Shown in pieces: positions 44,761 to 53,177 of a DNA stretch of 64,000 nucleotides (positions are counted from its first letter, which is position 1; every line of letters begins with the position of its first letter). Below the pieces are notes generated by a model. The model saw nothing but the letters and a program-made list of their open reading frames with translations. It ran no database searches and was not told where the DNA came from. The position numbers and the translations under genes were made by a program. Source of the stretch: UBA6912 sp963792895 (GTDB lineage Bacteria; Actinomycetota; Acidimicrobiia; Spongiisociales; UBA5794); contig CAWBYA010000007.1 in assembly GCA_963792895.1 (NCBI GenBank), positions 372,001 to 436,000 of the forward strand, given 5' to 3'.

Positions 44761-44789
44761 CGAGAGCCCATCTGTGAGATGGGCTCTCG
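44761..44789. terminator. Perfect 13-bp hairpin between convergent genes
   Basis: CGAGAGCCCATCT (44761-44773) pairs exactly with 44777-44789 across a 3-nt loop. It lies between the stop of the secreted peptide gene and the stop of the leftward dps gene, so it probably terminates both. No T-run is present. Confidence 0.75.
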
Positions 44790-44801
44790 CCGCGTTCGCG
44801 C

Positions 44802-45269
44802 TCAGGAGGCCGTTGCCCTCAGCATCCACGCGGTCTTCTCATGGACGTCGATGCGGGTCGTCGCCAGGTCCGCTGTCGCAACGTCACCTGCGGCCTCGGC
44901 AGCCTTCACGGTGGCCCGAGCCGTCCTCACGACGGTCTCGTGGCCGTCGACGAGGTTGCGGACCATGTCCATCGCTTGGGGCACCCCCGGTTCATCGGAG
45001 ACGCTTGCGAGCTTGCTGTACTCCGCGTAGCTCGCGGGAGCAAGGTGGCCGAGCGCCAACATACGCTCTGCGATGAGGTCGGCGGCATCGCGCAGGTCCA
45101 TGTACTGCTCCTCGAACATGAGGTGCAGCGAACGGAACATCGGGCCGCTCACGTTCCAGTGGTAGCCGTGCGTCTTGAGGTACAGCGTGTAGGTATCGGC
45201 GAGCATGTGGGACAGATGCTCGGCGATGTCCCGACGAGCGCCGTCAGGGAGGCCGGTGTTGAGATCCAA
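44802..45269 (-). CDS. dps: Dps/ferritin-like DNA-protection protein
   Basis: A 155-residue ferritin-fold protein with the Dps ferroxidase signature HWNVSGPMFRSLHLMFEEQY and DLRDAADLIAERMLALG. Dps forms dodecamers that oxidise iron with peroxide and shield DNA. The start is TTG 45269, supported by GAGGAGCACC immediately upstream. It is single and convergent with the secreted peptide; a hairpin separates the two stops. Length and motifs are normal. Confidence 0.92.
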   Translation of the reverse strand: MDLNTGLPDGARRDIAEHLSHMLADTYTLYLKTHGYHWNVSGPMFRSLHLMFEEQYMDLRDAADLIAERMLALGHLAPASYAEYSKLASVSDEPGVPQAMDMVRNLVDGHETVVRTARATVKAAEAAGDVATADLATTRIDVHEKTAWMLRATAS

Positions 45270-45437
45270 GGGTGCTCCTCTCGTGGAGATCTGCCCGCAA
45301 CGATAACGAGCGCTGGAGGTCCCGAGTTGTGGGCCGCGACCGACCGCACCTTGTGCACCCGCACTTGTCTTGGCACCGCGTATGCTGACATCGGCGACCC
45401 AGGCTGTTGGGCGCCGATAGCTCGAGGGGAGAGAGCC

Positions 45438-46421
45438 TTGGGTCGAACACCTGACGACCGTTTTCGGATATTCGTCAGCCACAAACACAGCGACGCCAAG
45501 CTCGCGAAGGTCGTACAGGATCAGCTCGAAGCGCTTTCGCCTACGTTCGAGTGTTGGGTTTCCGGCGAGGACATCTCCTCGGGGAGCGACTGGGGCAAGG
45601 CGATCACGGTTGCCCTCTCGCGCAGTCATCTCCTGCTGCTCCTGTTCACCGCTCCGTCGAGCAATTGGGACTGGTGCCTGTACGAGGCCGGGCTCTTCAT
45701 CCAGTTCGCAAACGCGGCGGACGAGGACGTGCGGTCGGTCGTGTCGCTGTTCGATCCCTCCGGGGCGGGGCCCCGTCCGCTCGCAAGCGTTCAAGGTGTA
45801 CCCGCGCAACCCGAGTCGATCGCCAAGTTCCTCCGCCGATTGTGCAACGAGCCGTGGGAGGTTTCCGATGAATGGCGACGCGGCTCGATCGCGTCGGAAA
45901 TCGAAGCCGAGAAGATCGAATCGGCCGCCGGAGTGATCGCCGACGCCTTCGGCGAAGCTCTCGATGCCTACAAGCCTGCTCCCTCGGACGAGGTCTACTT
46001 CCCCTGCCACAGGATCGTTCTCGAGGCCGACTCCAACGGTTCCCTCGTCGGGATTCCCGACGACGCAAACGTCAAGGTCGGCGAGGGGGCCACCTCCGGC
46101 TTCACGCTGTCGCTCTTCGGGCTTGCGCCCGGTGATTCACCCCACACATGGAGTGATCTCGTCGGCCGTGTCGACGGCAAGGATGCCGAGTGGATTCGTG
46201 AGCTCGACGCCGCCGTCGCCGCGTCGGCACGCACGGAGCTCTTCACGCCCGGCGAGTCCCTGATGCGTGCGTGGGATCAGGAGGGTAGGGGGCGGCAGTA
46301 CCATCCCCTCCTCTACAGCATCGCCACGAGACCCGTCGGCGACGGCAAGCGGACCGAGATCGTGGTGGTGCTCGACCCGCATCCCGCAGACGCAAGCGTC
46401 TCACACGCCGGCTTCAACTGA
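45438..46421 (+). CDS. TIR domain protein with unassigned C-terminal domain
   Basis: A 327-residue protein from TTG 45438 (GAGGGGAGAG upstream). Residues about 8-150 are a TIR domain (FRIFVSHKHSDAKLA, SSGSDWGKAI, NWDWCLYEAGLF); Glu83 occupies the position of the catalytic Glu of NAD-cleaving TIRs. Residues about 190-327 (CHRIVLEADSNGSLVGIPDD, TSGFTLSLFGLAPGD, HPLLYSIATRPVGDGKRTEIVVVLDP) form a domain I do not recognise, possibly a ligand-sensing module. It is a lone gene, convergent with the PLP enzyme gene (7-nt gap). Confidence 0.82.
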   Translation: MGRTPDDRFRIFVSHKHSDAKLAKVVQDQLEALSPTFECWVSGEDISSGSDWGKAITVALSRSHLLLLLFTAPSSNWDWCLYEAGLFIQFANAADEDVRSVVSLFDPSGAGPRPLASVQGVPAQPESIAKFLRRLCNEPWEVSDEWRRGSIASEIEAEKIESAAGVIADAFGEALDAYKPAPSDEVYFPCHRIVLEADSNGSLVGIPDDANVKVGEGATSGFTLSLFGLAPGDSPHTWSDLVGRVDGKDAEWIRELDAAVAASARTELFTPGESLMRAWDQEGRGRQYHPLLYSIATRPVGDGKRTEIVVVLDPHPADASVSHAGFN

Positions 46422-46428
46422 GCGACTG

Positions 46429-47890
46429 TCACTGCAGACCGGTGCGCTCGTTGAACGCCTCGATGAGCTGGTCGATGGGCTCCACCATCGCCTGGATCGA
46501 CGTCCAGTAGTCGGGGTCGTACCACTGAGCCTGGATTTCTTCGTAGGTCTTGCCCTGCTGCTCGACCCACGTGTAGTACTTCAGGTTGTGGATGCGCTTG
46601 CGGTCCCAGTAGCCGAGCTCGTCGACGTGGTCGATGGCTGCCCCGTGGAGGTGACGGGCGAGCGTGGCCGACGCATCCATCGCACCGTATGCGCCCCGCT
46701 CGTCGGTGAGCTCGTGGAGCCGGCTGCCGTACATCTCCATGGAGTCGGTGCCCACCGTCACGAGCACGTCGCGCGACGTCATCTCGTAGTACTTCGCCAG
46801 CTTGATCGACGCCAGCATGTTGCCGATGCCGGAGATGCCGAGCAGCGGCAGCTTGCTCCACGATGTCTGGCTTCACGCCCTGATCGACGAGGTACGCCTG
46901 GCCGGCCGGGTCGTTGAAGAGGCGGCTGATCGACATCGTCGCCTCGTCGTCGAGGCCGATGGCGACATCGGTGTTCTTGACGTTGTGGACCCACGGGATG
47001 TGCTTGTCGCCGATGCCCTCGATGCGATGCTCGCCGAACCCGTTGTAGAGGATGGTCGGGCACTGCACCGCCTCGGCGGCGGCGATGACGCTCGTCGGAT
47101 ACAGCTGCTTGAGGTAGTCACCCGAGCCGATGGTGCCTGCCGACCCGGTGGTGAGGGCAACGCCGCGGAACACGTCGTTGGGCCCCATCACCGACTGGAT
47201 CGCCTCGACCATCGCAGGGCCGGTGACCGCATAGTGCCAGAGGTAGTTCCCGAACTCGTCGAACTGGTTGAAGATGACGAGGTCCTCGCCCGAGTTCCGC
47301 AACTCGTTGCACTTGTCGAAGATCTCTTTGACGTTCGACTCCGAGCCGGGAGTCTTGATGATCTCGCCCGCAACGCTTTCGAGCCACTCGAATCGCTCCC
47401 GACTCATGCCCTCGGGCAGGATGGCAACGGACTCGCAGCCGAGCAGGTTGGAGTCGTAGGCGCCGCCGCGGCAGTAGTTCCCCGTCGACGGCCACACCGC
47501 CTTCTGCGTCGCTGGGTCGAATTGCCCGGTCACCAGCCGAGGCACCAGGCAGCCGAACGCAGCCCCGACCTTGTGCGCGCCGGTGGGGAACCACTTGCCC
47601 TCGAGCACGACGATACGAGCATCGACACCCGTCAGTTCCTTGGGGAGCTCGAGGTAGTTGACCGGCCCGTATCCGCCACCGTGGGCGACGGGCTCGTTGT
47701 GCCACGTGATGCGGAACAGGTTGCGGGGATCGAGATCCCACAGGCCCACGCCCTTCAGCTCTTCCTTGATGTGGTCCGGCGCGAGACTCGGATTCCGCAT
47801 CTGGGCGAACGTCGGGATGAGGATGTTGCGCTCCCGCGCCCGGTTCGCTGCCGAGTCGAGGGTCGACTCGTGGATGGTCAGGTCGATCAT
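46429..47890 (-). CDS. PLP-dependent beta-family enzyme (frame break)
   Basis: A protein of about 486 residues related to the cysteine synthase/tryptophan synthase beta family. PLP-site segments are visible: GKWFPTGAHKVGAAFG (Lys for the Schiff base) and LTTGSAGTIGSGDYLK (phosphate loop), with STGNYCRGGAYDSNLLG between. The frame breaks near 46853 (DIVEQ, then LPLLGISGIGNMLAS); one extra base in GAGCAAGCTG explains it. ATG 47890 follows AAGGAGC. It is the fourth gene of a leftward unit with carbamoyltransferase, carbamate kinase and a threonine-synthase-like enzyme. By context it may act as an ammonia lyase on a purine-derived amino acid, as YgeX does. Substrate unknown. Confidence 0.85.
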
Positions 47891-47906
47891 GCGGGAGCTC
47901 CTTGCA

Positions 47907-49166
47907 TCAAGTGTCGAGCGCCCTGGCGAGGGCCTCGATGTCGGGAAAGATGGTGATGGGCGACGTGCCTGCCGCGGTGACGGCTCGCATCGCTGACGCG
48001 ACGTCCTTGAGGCCGCTGCCCGTCGACAGGACGACGACGCGGTCGCCGGCACCCACGAGGCCGCGGGAGACCGCCGCTTCGAGCCCGGCGTAGGCGGCAG
48101 CGCCCGCCGGTTCGGCGAACACGCCGCTGCCGCGGGCCAGCGTTGGGATAGCCGCCAGGATCTCGTCGTCGCCCACCCGCAGGTAGGCGCCGCCGGTCTC
48201 CTTCACCGCGGCCATCGCCTTCACCCGGTCGCGTGGCAGGTCGGCGCTGATCGAGTCGGCGACCGTGTCGGCCGAGATCGGCGGCTTGGTGACGACGTCC
48301 TCGTCGTTCTCGAACGCCTGCACCAGGTAGTCGCTGCCGGCCGCCTGGATGCCGAAGATGCGCGGCATGGTTTCGATCCAGCCGAGCGCCCTCAAGTCCT
48401 TCAGGCCCTTGTGGACGCCGCCGATGATCGAGCCGTCGCCGACGCTCACGAACACGGCATCGGGCGCTTCCCAGCCGAGCTGCTCACACATCTCGAGCGA
48501 CACCGTCTTCTTCCCCTCCGTCATGAAGGGATTGATGCCGGTGTTGCGGTTGTACCAGCCGTAACGATCGACTGCCGCCGTGCACAGCTCGAAAGCGGCG
48601 TCGTAGTTGCCCTCGACCAACACCACCGTCGAGCCATAAGCGAGGAGCTGGGCGATCTTGGCCTCGGGTGCGGTCTTCGGCACGAAGATCACGTTGCGCT
48701 GTCCGACGCTGGCGCACACTCCGGCGAGGGCGGCGGCGGCGTTCCCCGTGGAGGCGGTGGTGACGATCTCGGCGCCGAGCTCTTGGGCCTTCACCACGGC
48801 CATGGCCGATGCGCGGTCCTTGAGCGACGCCGTCGGCTGCCTGCCCTCGTCCTTCACCCATACCCTGCCGAGCCCGAGGGCTTCGGCGAGACGAGGGGCG
48901 TCATAGGTGGGTGTGCCGCCGACGGTGAGGGGAGGGAGGACGGCCTCGTCGCCGATGGGCAGCAGCGGCCGGTAGCGCCACATGGTGACGTCATCGTCGG
49001 CCGCAAGGGCAGCCTTCGACCATCGCTTGGCGATGGCGGCGTAGTCGTACTGCACGTCGAGCGTGCCGGCGGGACCGCACGCCGGGCACGTGTACCCGTC
49101 GAATCCCACCGGCTGATCCGCCCCGCAGATCACACAGCGGAGGCTGGTGACGTCATCGAGTGTCAT
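47907..49166 (-). CDS. Threonine synthase-like PLP enzyme
   Basis: A 419-residue fold-type II PLP protein. It has an N-terminal zinc ribbon (LRCVICGADQ, YTCPACGPAG), WVKDEGRQPTASLKDRAS (Schiff-base Lys), TASTGNAAAALAG (substrate/phosphate loop) and SVGDGSIIGGVHKG. It resembles threonine synthase, but its place between carbamate kinase and another PLP enzyme suggests an ammonia-lyase or beta-replacement role in purine breakdown. Its start overlaps the stop of carbamate kinase (ATGA at 49163-49166). No thrB or hom is nearby. Confidence 0.88.
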   Translation of the reverse strand: MTLDDVTSLRCVICGADQPVGFDGYTCPACGPAGTLDVQYDYAAIAKRWSKAALAADDDVTMWRYRPLLPIGDEAVLPPLTVGGTPTYDAPRLAEALGLGRVWVKDEGRQPTASLKDRASAMAVVKAQELGAEIVTTASTGNAAAALAGVCASVGQRNVIFVPKTAPEAKIAQLLAYGSTVVLVEGNYDAAFELCTAAVDRYGWYNRNTGINPFMTEGKKTVSLEMCEQLGWEAPDAVFVSVGDGSIIGGVHKGLKDLRALGWIETMPRIFGIQAAGSDYLVQAFENDEDVVTKPPISADTVADSISADLPRDRVKAMAAVKETGGAYLRVGDDEILAAIPTLARGSGVFAEPAGAAAYAGLEAAVSRGLVGAGDRVVVLSTGSGLKDVASAMRAVTAAGTSPITIFPDIEALARALDT

Positions 49167-50101
49167 GGGACGATTCTGGTCCCGGTCGTTCCGTTGACGG
49201 CATCCCGGATGTGTGGCGGGTCCGTGATGATGACCAGCTTGCCGCCGTTTTCGAGGTACTGGACCCCCGCCTGGACCTTCGGCGCCATCGAGCCCTTGGC
49301 AAAGTGTGTGCCCTCGGCGAGGTATGCCTTGGCCTCGGCAACCGTCATCTCGTCGATGTCGCGCTGGTTTGGCGTGCCGTAGTCGAGCGCAACCTTCTCG
49401 ACCGCGGTTGAGATCAGCAGCAGGTCGGCGTCGAGATCGTTGGCCAGCAGCGCCGAGGCGAGATCCTTGTCGATGACCGCCGCCACGCCTTCGAGGTTGC
49501 CGTCCTCATCGGCGACGACGGGGATGCCGCCGCCGCCGACCGTGATGACCACCATGCCGGCTTCGAGCAGGTGTCTGACCGCATCCAATTCGATGATGCG
49601 CTTCGGCTGCGGCGAGGCCACGACACGGCGCCAGCCGCGTCCGGCGTCTTCGACGACGTTCCAGCCCTCGGCGGTGCGCCGCTTGCCGCCCTCCTCGTCC
49701 ATGAACGAGCCGATCGGCTTCGAGGGGTTCTGGAATGCCGGGTCGCTGGCGTCGACCTCGACCTGCGTGACGACCGTGGCCACGCTCTTGGTGATGCCCA
49801 GCGTGCGGAACTCGTTGTAGAGGTTCTGCTGGAGGGCATATCCGATGGCACCCTGGGTGTCTGCGCCGCACACGTCGAGCGGAACCTCGTGCAGCTCGTG
49901 AGCGGCGAGCTCGGATCGGCGCAGGATGAACCCGACCTGCGGGCCGTTGCCGTGGCTCACGGCGACGTCCCACCCCAGCGCCACGAGTGCGGCGATGTGG
50001 TGGTCGGTCTCCTTGGCGGCCTGGTACTGGTCCTGGACCGACTGATGGTCCTTGTCCTTGATGAGGGAGTTGCCGCCGATGGCGACCACTGCGGTTGGCA
50101 T
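49163..50101 (-). CDS. arcC: Carbamate kinase
   Basis: A 312-residue amino-acid kinase. Motifs include AVVAIGGNSLIKDKDHQSV, VSHGNGPQVGFILRR, VDASDPAFQNPSKPIG, GGGGIPVV and the ATP-site ALDYGTPNQ...AKGSMAPKVQA. It makes ATP and carbamate (then ammonia and CO2) from carbamoyl phosphate and ADP, a substrate-level ATP step. It starts 2 nt after the stop of the ATCase-like gene and overlaps the next gene by four bases. Length is the family norm of about 310. In E. coli the paralog YqeA sits in the purine cluster. Confidence 0.95.
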   Translation of the reverse strand: MPTAVVAIGGNSLIKDKDHQSVQDQYQAAKETDHHIAALVALGWDVAVSHGNGPQVGFILRRSELAAHELHEVPLDVCGADTQGAIGYALQQNLYNEFRTLGITKSVATVVTQVEVDASDPAFQNPSKPIGSFMDEEGGKRRTAEGWNVVEDAGRGWRRVVASPQPKRIIELDAVRHLLEAGMVVITVGGGGIPVVADEDGNLEGVAAVIDKDLASALLANDLDADLLLISTAVEKVALDYGTPNQRDIDEMTVAEAKAYLAEGTHFAKGSMAPKVQAGVQYLENGGKLVIITDPPHIRDAVNGTTGTRIVP

Positions 50102-50103
50102 GG

Positions 50104-51055
50104 CTACTCGACCGCCCCGAGAACGAGGGCGAGCAGGGCCATACGCATGACGACGCCGTTGTAGGCCTCCTGCCAGTAGCGGGCATGGCGGGTGTTGTCG
50201 ACCTCCTCGAGGAGCTCGTCCATGCGGGGGAGCGAGTGGAGCACGATGGAGCTGCTCGGCGCCTTCGCCATGACCTTGCGCGTCACCTGGTAGTTGGCGG
50301 GCGTGCGGCCGTACTCGGCCTGCTTCTCCTGGCGGGACTGGGTGTAGTCGGGCTGCACCACCGGCTCCATGTAGAGGACATCTGCCTCGGCGATGACGTC
50401 GTCGATGTGGTCGACGATGCGCCACTTCGTGCCTTTCTCGTCGAGCTCGGCGAGGAACTCCGGCTGTCGGTGACATCTCCTCGGGGCCGAGGATCACCAT
50501 TTCGGCGTCGAACTGGGAGAGCGCGTAGCCGATGGAGTGCATGGTGCGCATCCGGTGGTCGCCGATGCAGACGATCGTCTTGCCGTCGACCGAGCCCATC
50601 TCCCTCTGGATCGTGTACAGGTCGGTCAGCACCTGCGTCGGGTGCTCGCCCCAGCCGTCGCCTGCGTTGATGACGGGAATGGACGCCCACCGAGCCGCCT
50701 CGTGGGGGGCGCCCTGCTGGAAGTGGCGCATGACGAGCGCGTCGCCGTAGTACTCGAGCATGTGGACGGTGTCCTTGATCGACTCCTGGTAGAAGTCACC
50801 CGCCCGCGTCATCTTGGCGTCGGAGAAGCCGAGAACGTGGCCGCCGAGGCGGTGCATGGCGGCCTCGTGAGCCAGGCGGGTGCGGGTGGAAGGCTGGTAG
50901 AAGGCCGTCACGAGCGACTTGGTGGCGAGGAGGTCGGTGTTGCGGCGCTCCCGAGCGATGGGCTCGAGGCGATCGGCGATCTCGAAGACGTGGAAGAACT
51001 CGTTTCGCTCGAAATCCTTGAGGGAGAGAATGTCTCGTCCGGCGAAGCTCCGCAT
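50104..51055 (-). CDS. Aspartate carbamoyltransferase-like enzyme (frame break)
   Basis: A transcarbamoylase of about 316 residues. The first part carries FYQPSTRTRLAHEAAMHRLGG (carbamoyl-phosphate loop), NAGDGWGEHPTQVLTDLYT and the second domain IVCIGDHRMRTMHS. After a break near 50465 the frame reads EFLAELDEKGTKWRIVDHID, LYMEPVVQPDY and HSLPRMDELLEEVDNTRHARYW. The C-terminal HSLPRMDE matches aspartate carbamoyltransferase. The gene leads an operon with carbamate kinase, so it is probably a catabolic paralog splitting a carbamoyl-amino acid with phosphate, not a pyrimidine-synthesis enzyme. One extra base explains the break. Confidence 0.9.
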
Positions 51056-51163
51056 TTGGCCGTTCCTCCTGAAAGCGTCTCGCCCACACGTCTCGGCGGG
51101 CGGGTTGGTGGTATTGGTCCTACGATACTACAATATGATGACCAGACAGGACAAACCCACTTC
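51056..51163. promoter_or_regulatory. Divergent promoters with overlapping dyads (GntR operator candidate)
   Basis: Rightward, TTGGTG (51105-51110) and TACAAT (51129-51134) are 18 nt apart. Leftward, TTGTCC (51154-51149) and TAGTAT (51130-51125) are also 18 nt apart. The two face each other. Two dyads cover the shared zone: TGGTC...GACCA (51115-51144) and GTCCT...AGGAC (51117-51152). This is a likely operator for the GntR protein encoded immediately downstream. Confidence 0.55.
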
Positions 51164-51890
51164 ATGATCGCTCGCAGCCCGTCGCTCACCGACCAGGTGG
51201 TGACCCACCTGAAGGACCGCATCGTCCGCGGTGGGTTCCCCGATGGGCGCATCCCCGCCGAGACGGAGCTCGGCGTCCGATCTCGGCGTGAGCCGGACAA
51301 CGGTGCGCGATGCGCTCAGCCGTCTCGAGCACGAGGGGGTGGTTCTGCGCAAGCAGGGCGCCGGAACGTTCGTGAACGCCGCCGGCCTGCAGATCACCTC
51401 CCGACTGGAGGAGATCTGGTCGTACGAGGATGTATTGCGCGACCACGGCTACACGCCGTCGGTCGACGTGCTGCGGTTCGAGCGGGAAGTGGCGGGAGCG
51501 GAGACGGCTGCGGCGCTCGGGATCGGCGCAGACGACCAGGTTGTGATCATCGAGAAGCTGTTCCGAGAAGACGAGGAACCGGTGGTTCTCACGGTGAACT
51601 CGATTCCGGCCGCCGCTGTCCGGACCTCGAAGCGCAGCGACGCGAAGGAACCCATCTACGAGTTCCTCGTCGAGCACTGCGGCAAGCACCTCACGTACTA
51701 CCTCTCCGACATCGTCCCTGTGGTTCTGGATGGCGATCGGGCAGCAACCCTCGGCGTGGCGCCTGGTACCGCCGCCCTGTCCTTCCAGGAGATCGGATTC
51801 GACCAGGATGACACCCCGGTCGTGAAGGCGGCATCCTTCTTCCGCGACGACCTGCTGAGATTTCGATTGATCAGAAGAAGAGCCCTCTGA
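51164..51890 (+). CDS. GntR family regulator, HutC subfamily (frame break)
   Basis: A protein of about 241 residues. The N-terminal winged helix (VVTHLKDRIVRGGFPDGRIPAETEL, then DLGVSRTTVRDALSRL after the break) precedes a UTRA ligand domain (about 85-235; QITSRLEEIWSYEDVL, EEPVVLTVNSIPAA, LTYYLSDIVPVVLDG). The break near 51274 is one extra base. ATG 51164 starts the conserved helix; an earlier ATG at 51135 stops quickly. UTRA domains bind small metabolites. It sits divergent from the carbamoyltransferase operon and upstream of ygeW, so it probably controls both in response to a pathway intermediate. Confidence 0.88.
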
Positions 51891-51900
51891 TGCGAGACAT

Positions 51901-51949
51901 CAGACCGGAGAGCATCAGACACCAGACCTCAGATCGCAGACCCGCAGAC
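51901..51949 (+). repeat. CAGAC-rich leader upstream of ygeW
   Basis: CAGAC occurs five times in 49 nt (starting at 51901, 51916, 51923, 51937 and 51945); 51901, 51923 and 51945 are exactly 22 bp apart. The same pentamer lies in the divergent operator region (51143-51147). The array separates the GntR stop from ygeW. An imperfect CCGGGAG/CTCCCCGG hairpin and a good AAGGAGA site follow. Confidence 0.5.
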
Positions 51950-52007
51950 ACCAGCAACGCGCTGACAAGACCCGGGAGCGCGTGACTCCCCGGACAAAGG
52001 AGAACAC

Positions 52008-52984
52008 ATGCAAACCCACTTGCACGGGCGGGACATGATCACCACCCAGGAGTGGACGAAGAACGAGATCGACACGGTGATGGACGTCGCCTTCGACCTC
52101 AAGCGCAAGCGGGCGCTCGGCGAGCCGCACGCCTACCTGCGCGACAAGGTGCTGGCGATGCTGTTCTTCTTCTCGAGCACTCGGACCAGGGCCAGCTTCG
52201 AGGCAGGAATGGCGCAGCTGGGCGGCCACGCCCAGTTCATCGCATCGAGCACCACTCAGATCGCCCACGGCGACACCGCTACCGAGATCGGCGAGATCCT
52301 CGGCCGCTACAACGACGGCCTCTCGATCCGGCAGGTGGATTGGGGGGTCGGGAACAGCTACATCCGTGACGTTGCGGCGTCGTCTCGGGTACGCCGGTGC
52401 TGAACATGCAGTGCGAGATCTACCACCCCTTCCAGATCCTCGCCGACCTGATGACGATCATCGAGTACAAGGGCGATCCGCGCGGCAAGACGATCAATGT
52501 CAGCTATGCCTATGCCGAGAGCTACAGCAAGCCGATGTCCGTGCCGCACAGCCTCATCCTGCTCGCCACCCGATTCGGGATGAACGTGCGTCTGACCCGT
52601 CCGCCCGAGTTCAAGCTGATGCCCGACATCGTCGGTCAGGCCGAGGAGAACGCACGCCTGGCGCACGGCTCGTTCGAGATCGTCGAGGACTTCGATGCCG
52701 GCATGCGCGGCGCAGATGTCGTGTACGCCAAGAGCTGGGGTCCGCTCCTCACAACGGACGATGCAGCGAAGTCGACCGAGATCAGCAACAAGTACACGGA
52801 CTGGATCACGGACGAGCGGCGGATGGGGATGGCCAAAGAAGACGCCATCTACATGCACCCGCTGCCTGCCGACCGCAACGTCGAGGTCACCGACGGCGTC
52901 ATCGATGGCCCGCACAGCGCCGTCTTCGACCAAGCCGAGAACCGCCTCCACGCCCAGAAGGCGGTCATGGCGTTGACGATGTAG
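52008..52984 (+). CDS. ygeW: YgeW-type knotted carbamoyltransferase (frame break)
   Basis: A carbamoyltransferase of about 325 residues. The N-terminal part has FFSSTRTRASFEAGMAQLGG (carbamoyl-phosphate loop) and TQIAHGDTATEIGEILGRY. After a break near 52377 the frame continues VLNMQCEIYHPFQILAD, NVSYAYAESYSKPMSVP and LLATRFGMNVRLTRP, then DVVYAKSWGPL and YMHPLPADR. The CEIYHP, SKPMSVP and RFGMNV segments match E. coli YgeW, whose knotted fold differs from ornithine carbamoyltransferases. The break needs two extra bases or one missing base. It would generate carbamoyl phosphate for carbamate kinase. Confidence 0.9.
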
Positions 52985-53177
52985 GGCGGAGCCCCACATG
53001 GTCAACGTACGGAGTATCCGGGCGCAAGGTTGCGAGGTGAGGCTGAGCCCCACATCGTCGAGGTTTGAGTTTGCCGTATCAGCTCGCGAAAACTGAGCCA
53101 GTGGTTCGCCCGCGCGTTCGTCCGGGTCGCATAGGGTCCTCCCCCAAGGGGGTCGTCGACCAAGGGAGCCCGACCAC

